From: Gemmatimonadaceae bacterium
GTDB lineage: Bacteria > Gemmatimonadota > Gemmatimonadetes > Gemmatimonadales > Gemmatimonadaceae
Direction: 5' to 3'
Length of the DNA: 7,809 nt
Assembly (NCBI GenBank): GCA_025453855.1
Contig: JALOPO010000203.1
Location: 1 to 7,809 of the forward strand
The notes below the pieces were generated by a model that saw only the letters and a list, made by a program, of their open reading frames with translations, searched no databases and was not told the DNA's origin. The translations under genes were made by a program, and so were the position numbers. Position 1 is the first letter of the stretch; every line of letters starts with the position of its first letter. Below are positions 5,491-7,809 of the stretch, one piece after another.

Positions 5491-6764
5491 CCGAGGGGTT
5501 CTGGCGGCAGTCGGGGGCGCTCTGGTGCGAGGACGTTCCGCTTGCCGCCATCGCCGACGCCGTGGGGACGCCGACGTACGTCTACTCGTCGGCCGCGATC
5601 CGCGGCGCGTATGCGCGGCTCGCGCAGGCGCTGCAGCCGCTCCCCGTGCGGATCCACTACGCGGTGAAGGCGAACTCGAACCTCGCCGTGCTCCGCGTGC
5701 TCCAAGAGGCGGGGGCGGGGGCCGACATCGTCTCGGCGGGCGAGCTGCATCGCGCGCGGCTGGCCGGCTTCCGCGGCGAGGACATCGTCTTTGCGGGGGT
5801 GGGGAAGACGCGCACCGACATCGAGCACGCGCTCGACGCCGGCGTGCTCTTCATCAACGTCGAGAGCGAGCAGGAGCTGGCGCTGGTGGGCGAGGTGGCG
5901 GCGGCGCGCGGCGACGTGGCGCGCGTGGCGCTGCGCATCAACCCGAACGTGGATGATGCGACGGCCGGGCACGCGTACATCACGACCGGCGAGGCGGGGA
6001 GCAAGTTCGGCATCGACGTGGCGCGCGCCCGAGACGCGGCGCGCCAGGCCATGGCGCTGCCCGGCGTGGCGCTGGTGGGGCTCGACATGCACATCGGCTC
6101 GCAGATCGGCGAGCTGGCGGCGTTCGAGGGGGCGCAGCGGCGGCTGCGCACGCTGCTCGACGAGGTGCGCGCCGACGGCTGCGACACGGTGCGATGGGTC
6201 GACGTGGGGGGCGGCTTCCCGGTGGCCTATGCCGACGGCGAGCCGCACGCCGACCTCGAGGGCTACGCGCGCGTCCTCGGCGCGCTCTTCGGCGATGCCG
6301 GCGTGCAGCTCATCGTCGAGCCGGGGCGCTACCTGGTGGCGCAGGCCGGGGTGCTCCTGACCACGGTGCTCTACCGCAAGACGAGCGGGCGCAAGGCGTT
6401 CATGGTCGCCGACGCCGGGATGAACGACCTGCTGCGCCCCTCGCACTACGAGGCGCATCACGCGATCGAGCCGGTGCTCGCCGTCACGCAGCCCTCGACC
6501 ACCGTGGACGTGGTCGGGCCGGTGTGCGAGAGCGGCGACTTCCTGGCGGTCGACCGCACGATGCCCGACGTGCCGCCGGGGACGCTCCTGGCGGTGCGCG
6601 ACGCCGGCGCGTACGGCTTCGCGATGAGCTCGAACTACAACTCGCGGCCGCGCGCCGCCGAGGTGCTCGTGCAGGGTTCGCAGTGGGGCGTGGCGACGGT
6701 GCGCGAGTCGCTCGACGACCTGGTGCGACTCGAGCGCGTGGCGCCCGACTGGAGGAGTGCCTGA
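5472..6764 (+). CDS. lysA: Diaminopimelate decarboxylase
   Basis: A 430-residue PLP enzyme of the alanine-racemase fold (group IV decarboxylase), converting meso-diaminopimelate to L-lysine in the last step of lysine synthesis. The Schiff-base lysine is Lys66 in YAVKAN. Other active-site elements are SAGELHRA (88-95), HIGSQI (207-212), the phosphate-binding glycine loop DVGGGFP (244-250), EPGRYLVAQAG (283-293), GMNDLLRP (316-323), the dimer-contributed CESGD (352-356) and DAGAYGFAMSSNYNSRPR (377-394). Length and motif order are normal, and GVGKT around 109-113 is the family's GNNKT-type segment. The start overlaps proS by 19 bases and has a strong ribosome site. Because diaminopimelate is also a peptidoglycan precursor, the gene connects amino acid supply with the wall synthesis encoded upstream. 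No lysine riboswitch is expected or seen at this internal position. Confidence 0.96.
   Translation: MGQGVLTEGFWRQSGALWCEDVPLAAIADAVGTPTYVYSSAAIRGAYARLAQALQPLPVRIHYAVKANSNLAVLRVLQEAGAGADIVSAGELHRARLAGFRGEDIVFAGVGKTRTDIEHALDAGVLFINVESEQELALVGEVAAARGDVARVALRINPNVDDATAGHAYITTGEAGSKFGIDVARARDAARQAMALPGVALVGLDMHIGSQIGELAAFEGAQRRLRTLLDEVRADGCDTVRWVDVGGGFPVAYADGEPHADLEGYARVLGALFGDAGVQLIVEPGRYLVAQAGVLLTTVLYRKTSGRKAFMVADAGMNDLLRPSHYEAHHAIEPVLAVTQPSTTVDVVGPVCESGDFLAVDRTMPDVPPGTLLAVRDAGAYGFAMSSNYNSRPRAAEVLVQGSQWGVATVRESLDDLVRLERVAPDWRSA
6751..6757 (+). promoter_or_regulatory. Ribosome binding site for the metallophosphoesterase gene
   Basis: GGAGGAG lies within the lysA 3' end; the GGAGG core ends 8 bases before ATG 6764. 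It is the most canonical Shine-Dalgarno in the window and fixes the start that overlaps the lysA stop in TGATG. Confidence 0.75.
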
Positions 6765-7276
6765 TGCGCCTCGGCTTGCTGGCCGACACCCACGATCGCG
6801 TCGATGCCGTGGCGGAGTTCGCGGCGCGCTTCACGGCCGCGGGGGTGGGCATGGTGGTGCACGCGGGCGACTACTGCGCGCCGTTCTCGCTGGCGCCGAT
6901 CCAGGCGCACCACCTTGCGCTCGTGGGCGTCTTCGGGCGCAACGACGGCGACCCCGAGGCGCTGCGGGCGGTGGCGATGAGCGGCATGGGGTCGGAACTC
7001 TTCGACTCGCCGCACAGCTTCGAGCTGATGGGGAAGAAGATGCTGGTGGTGCACGACTTGAACGACGCGCTGCAGCGCTCGATCGAGGAGCACGACATCG
7101 TGGTGCACGGCTTCACGCACCGCGAGGAGATGAAGACGCGTGGCGGCACGCTCATCGTGAACCCGGGCGAGGCGTGCGGCTGGCTCCACGGGAGCCCGAG
7201 CGCGGCGATCCTCGACACCGACACGGGGCGCGTGGAGATCCTCAAGCTGAGCGGCCCGGAGTGGTCACGCCGATGA
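6764..7276 (+). CDS. YfcE/MJ0936-family metallophosphoesterase
   Basis: A 170-residue calcineurin-like phosphoesterase of the small YfcE/MJ0936 group, whose members hydrolyse phosphodiesters in vitro with Mn or Ni but whose physiological substrates are mostly unknown. Metal-site motifs in order: ADTHD (Asp8, His10), HAGDYC (Asp36), FGRNDGD (Asn60), VVHD (His97) and VVHGFTH (His119), followed by the characteristic VNPGEACGW.HG.PS. The family's GHTH motif is here GFTH, so one normal metal ligand is Phe117. The protein is full-length and matches the archaeal MJ0936 pattern end to end, so it is not decayed. The start overlaps the lysA stop by one base and the stop overlaps guaA by four, implying translational coupling. 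The neighbours (lysine and GMP synthesis) do not reveal a substrate. No signal peptide is seen; a cytosolic location is likely. Confidence 0.88.
   Translation: MRLGLLADTHDRVDAVAEFAARFTAAGVGMVVHAGDYCAPFSLAPIQAHHLALVGVFGRNDGDPEALRAVAMSGMGSELFDSPHSFELMGKKMLVVHDLNDALQRSIEEHDIVVHGFTHREEMKTRGGTLIVNPGEACGWLHGSPSAAILDTDTGRVEILKLSGPEWSRR
7258..7261 (+). promoter_or_regulatory. Probable weak ribosome binding site for guaA
   Basis: GGAG lies 11 bases before ATG 7273, inside the end of the phosphoesterase gene. Spacing is long, so coupling through the ATGA overlap probably contributes. Confidence 0.35.
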
Positions 7277-7809
7277 CGAGCAGGATCCTGATCCTCGACT
7301 GCGGCTCGCAGTTCACGCAGCTCATCGCCCGTCGCGTGCGCGAGGCGCGCGTCTACTCGGAGATCCACCCGTACACGGTGGCGCTGGACTGGATCCGCGA
7401 CTTCGCGCCGACGGGGATCATCCTCTCCGGCGGCCCGAGTTCGGTGCGCGACGAGGGGGCGCCGACGTTCGACCGCGCGATCCTCGACGTCGCGCCGGTG
7501 CTCGGCGTCTGCTACGGGATGCAGTGGATCGCCGCCGCGGAGGGGGGCGAGCTGTCGCGCGGCGGGCGCCGCGAGTACGGGCGCGCCGAGATCAGTGTCA
7601 CCGAGACGGCCGGCCTGTTCGCGGGTTTCGCGGCGGGCGAGCGGAGCGTGGTCTGGATGTCGCACGGCGACCACGTGGAGACGGTGCCGCCCGGCTACGT
7701 GCTCACGGCGATGAGCGCCAGCAACCCGGTGGCGGCCTTCCGCCACGCGTCGAAGCCGATCCACGCGGTGCAGTTCCACGCCGAGGTCGCGCACACGGTG
7801 CAGGGGCGC
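7273..7809 (+). CDS. guaA: GMP synthase (glutamine-hydrolysing), N-terminal amidotransferase part; 3' end outside window
   Basis: The first 179 codons of GuaA, which aminates XMP to GMP using ammonia from glutamine. Only the class I glutamine amidotransferase domain is in view; the ATP pyrophosphatase and dimerisation domains should follow. It opens MTSRILILDCGSQFTQLIAR, with SGGPSSV at 52-58. The nucleophile is Cys80 in GVCYGMQ, REYGRAEI follows, then MSHGDHV, and the partner residues His169 and Glu171 in VQFHAEV. The usual motif there is FHPEV, so Ala170 replaces Pro. The frame stays open to the last base. ATG 7273 overlaps the upstream stop as ATGA. The pairing of GATase motifs with REYG and SHGDHV distinguishes it from carbamoyl-phosphate or anthranilate synthase subunits. 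Confidence 0.95.
   Translation, partial: MTSRILILDCGSQFTQLIARRVREARVYSEIHPYTVALDWIRDFAPTGIILSGGPSSVRDEGAPTFDRAILDVAPVLGVCYGMQWIAAAEGGELSRGGRREYGRAEISVTETAGLFAGFAAGERSVVWMSHGDHVETVPPGYVLTAMSASNPVAAFRHASKPIHAVQFHAEVAHTVQGR

Overview
The window is a GC-rich (roughly 70%), gene-dense stretch of bacterial chromosome. All eight genes are on the + strand and no interval over 70 bases lacks a gene. Gene content is housekeeping: a SEDS-family RodA, a separate AccD carboxyltransferase subunit, FolC, a divergent HisRS, a Thermus/archaeal-type ProRS and a GuaA. A Gram-negative-type, high-GC free-living bacterium fits. Gemmatimonadota is my best guess from the protein flavour and gene set, but no rRNA or other marker is present and this is inference only.

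Layout: the 3' end of rodA (to 508); a 68-base gap holding a strong inverted repeat; accD (577-1440); folC, whose coding clearly extends upstream of its first ATG/GTG and probably starts at a CTG overlapping the accD stop (1437-2750); hisS (2760-4109); proS (4113-5490), which is broken; lysA (5472-6764); a YfcE/MJ0936-type metallophosphoesterase (6764-7276); and the first 179 codons of guaA (7273 to the window end). From accD onward, neighbouring genes are 9 bases apart or less, or overlap (4-base CTGA, inferred; 19 bases; TGATG; ATGA). This strongly suggests one polycistronic unit supplying growth functions: malonyl-CoA for lipids, folylpolyglutamates, two aminoacyl-tRNAs, lysine/diaminopimelate balance and GMP, downstream of a peptidoglycan polymerase.

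The most notable observation is in proS. The reading frame breaks near 4555, and about 31 residues covering most of class II motif 2 are missing, consistent with a deletion of about 92 bases. Both flanking halves are otherwise well conserved. Either the assembly is wrong here or the gene is a real and recent pseudogene. Smaller points are the non-canonical folC start, two hairpins flanking accD, a metal-ligand substitution in the phosphoesterase and a divergent HisRS signature. I see no mobile element, CRISPR array, RNA gene or novel defence or secretion system.
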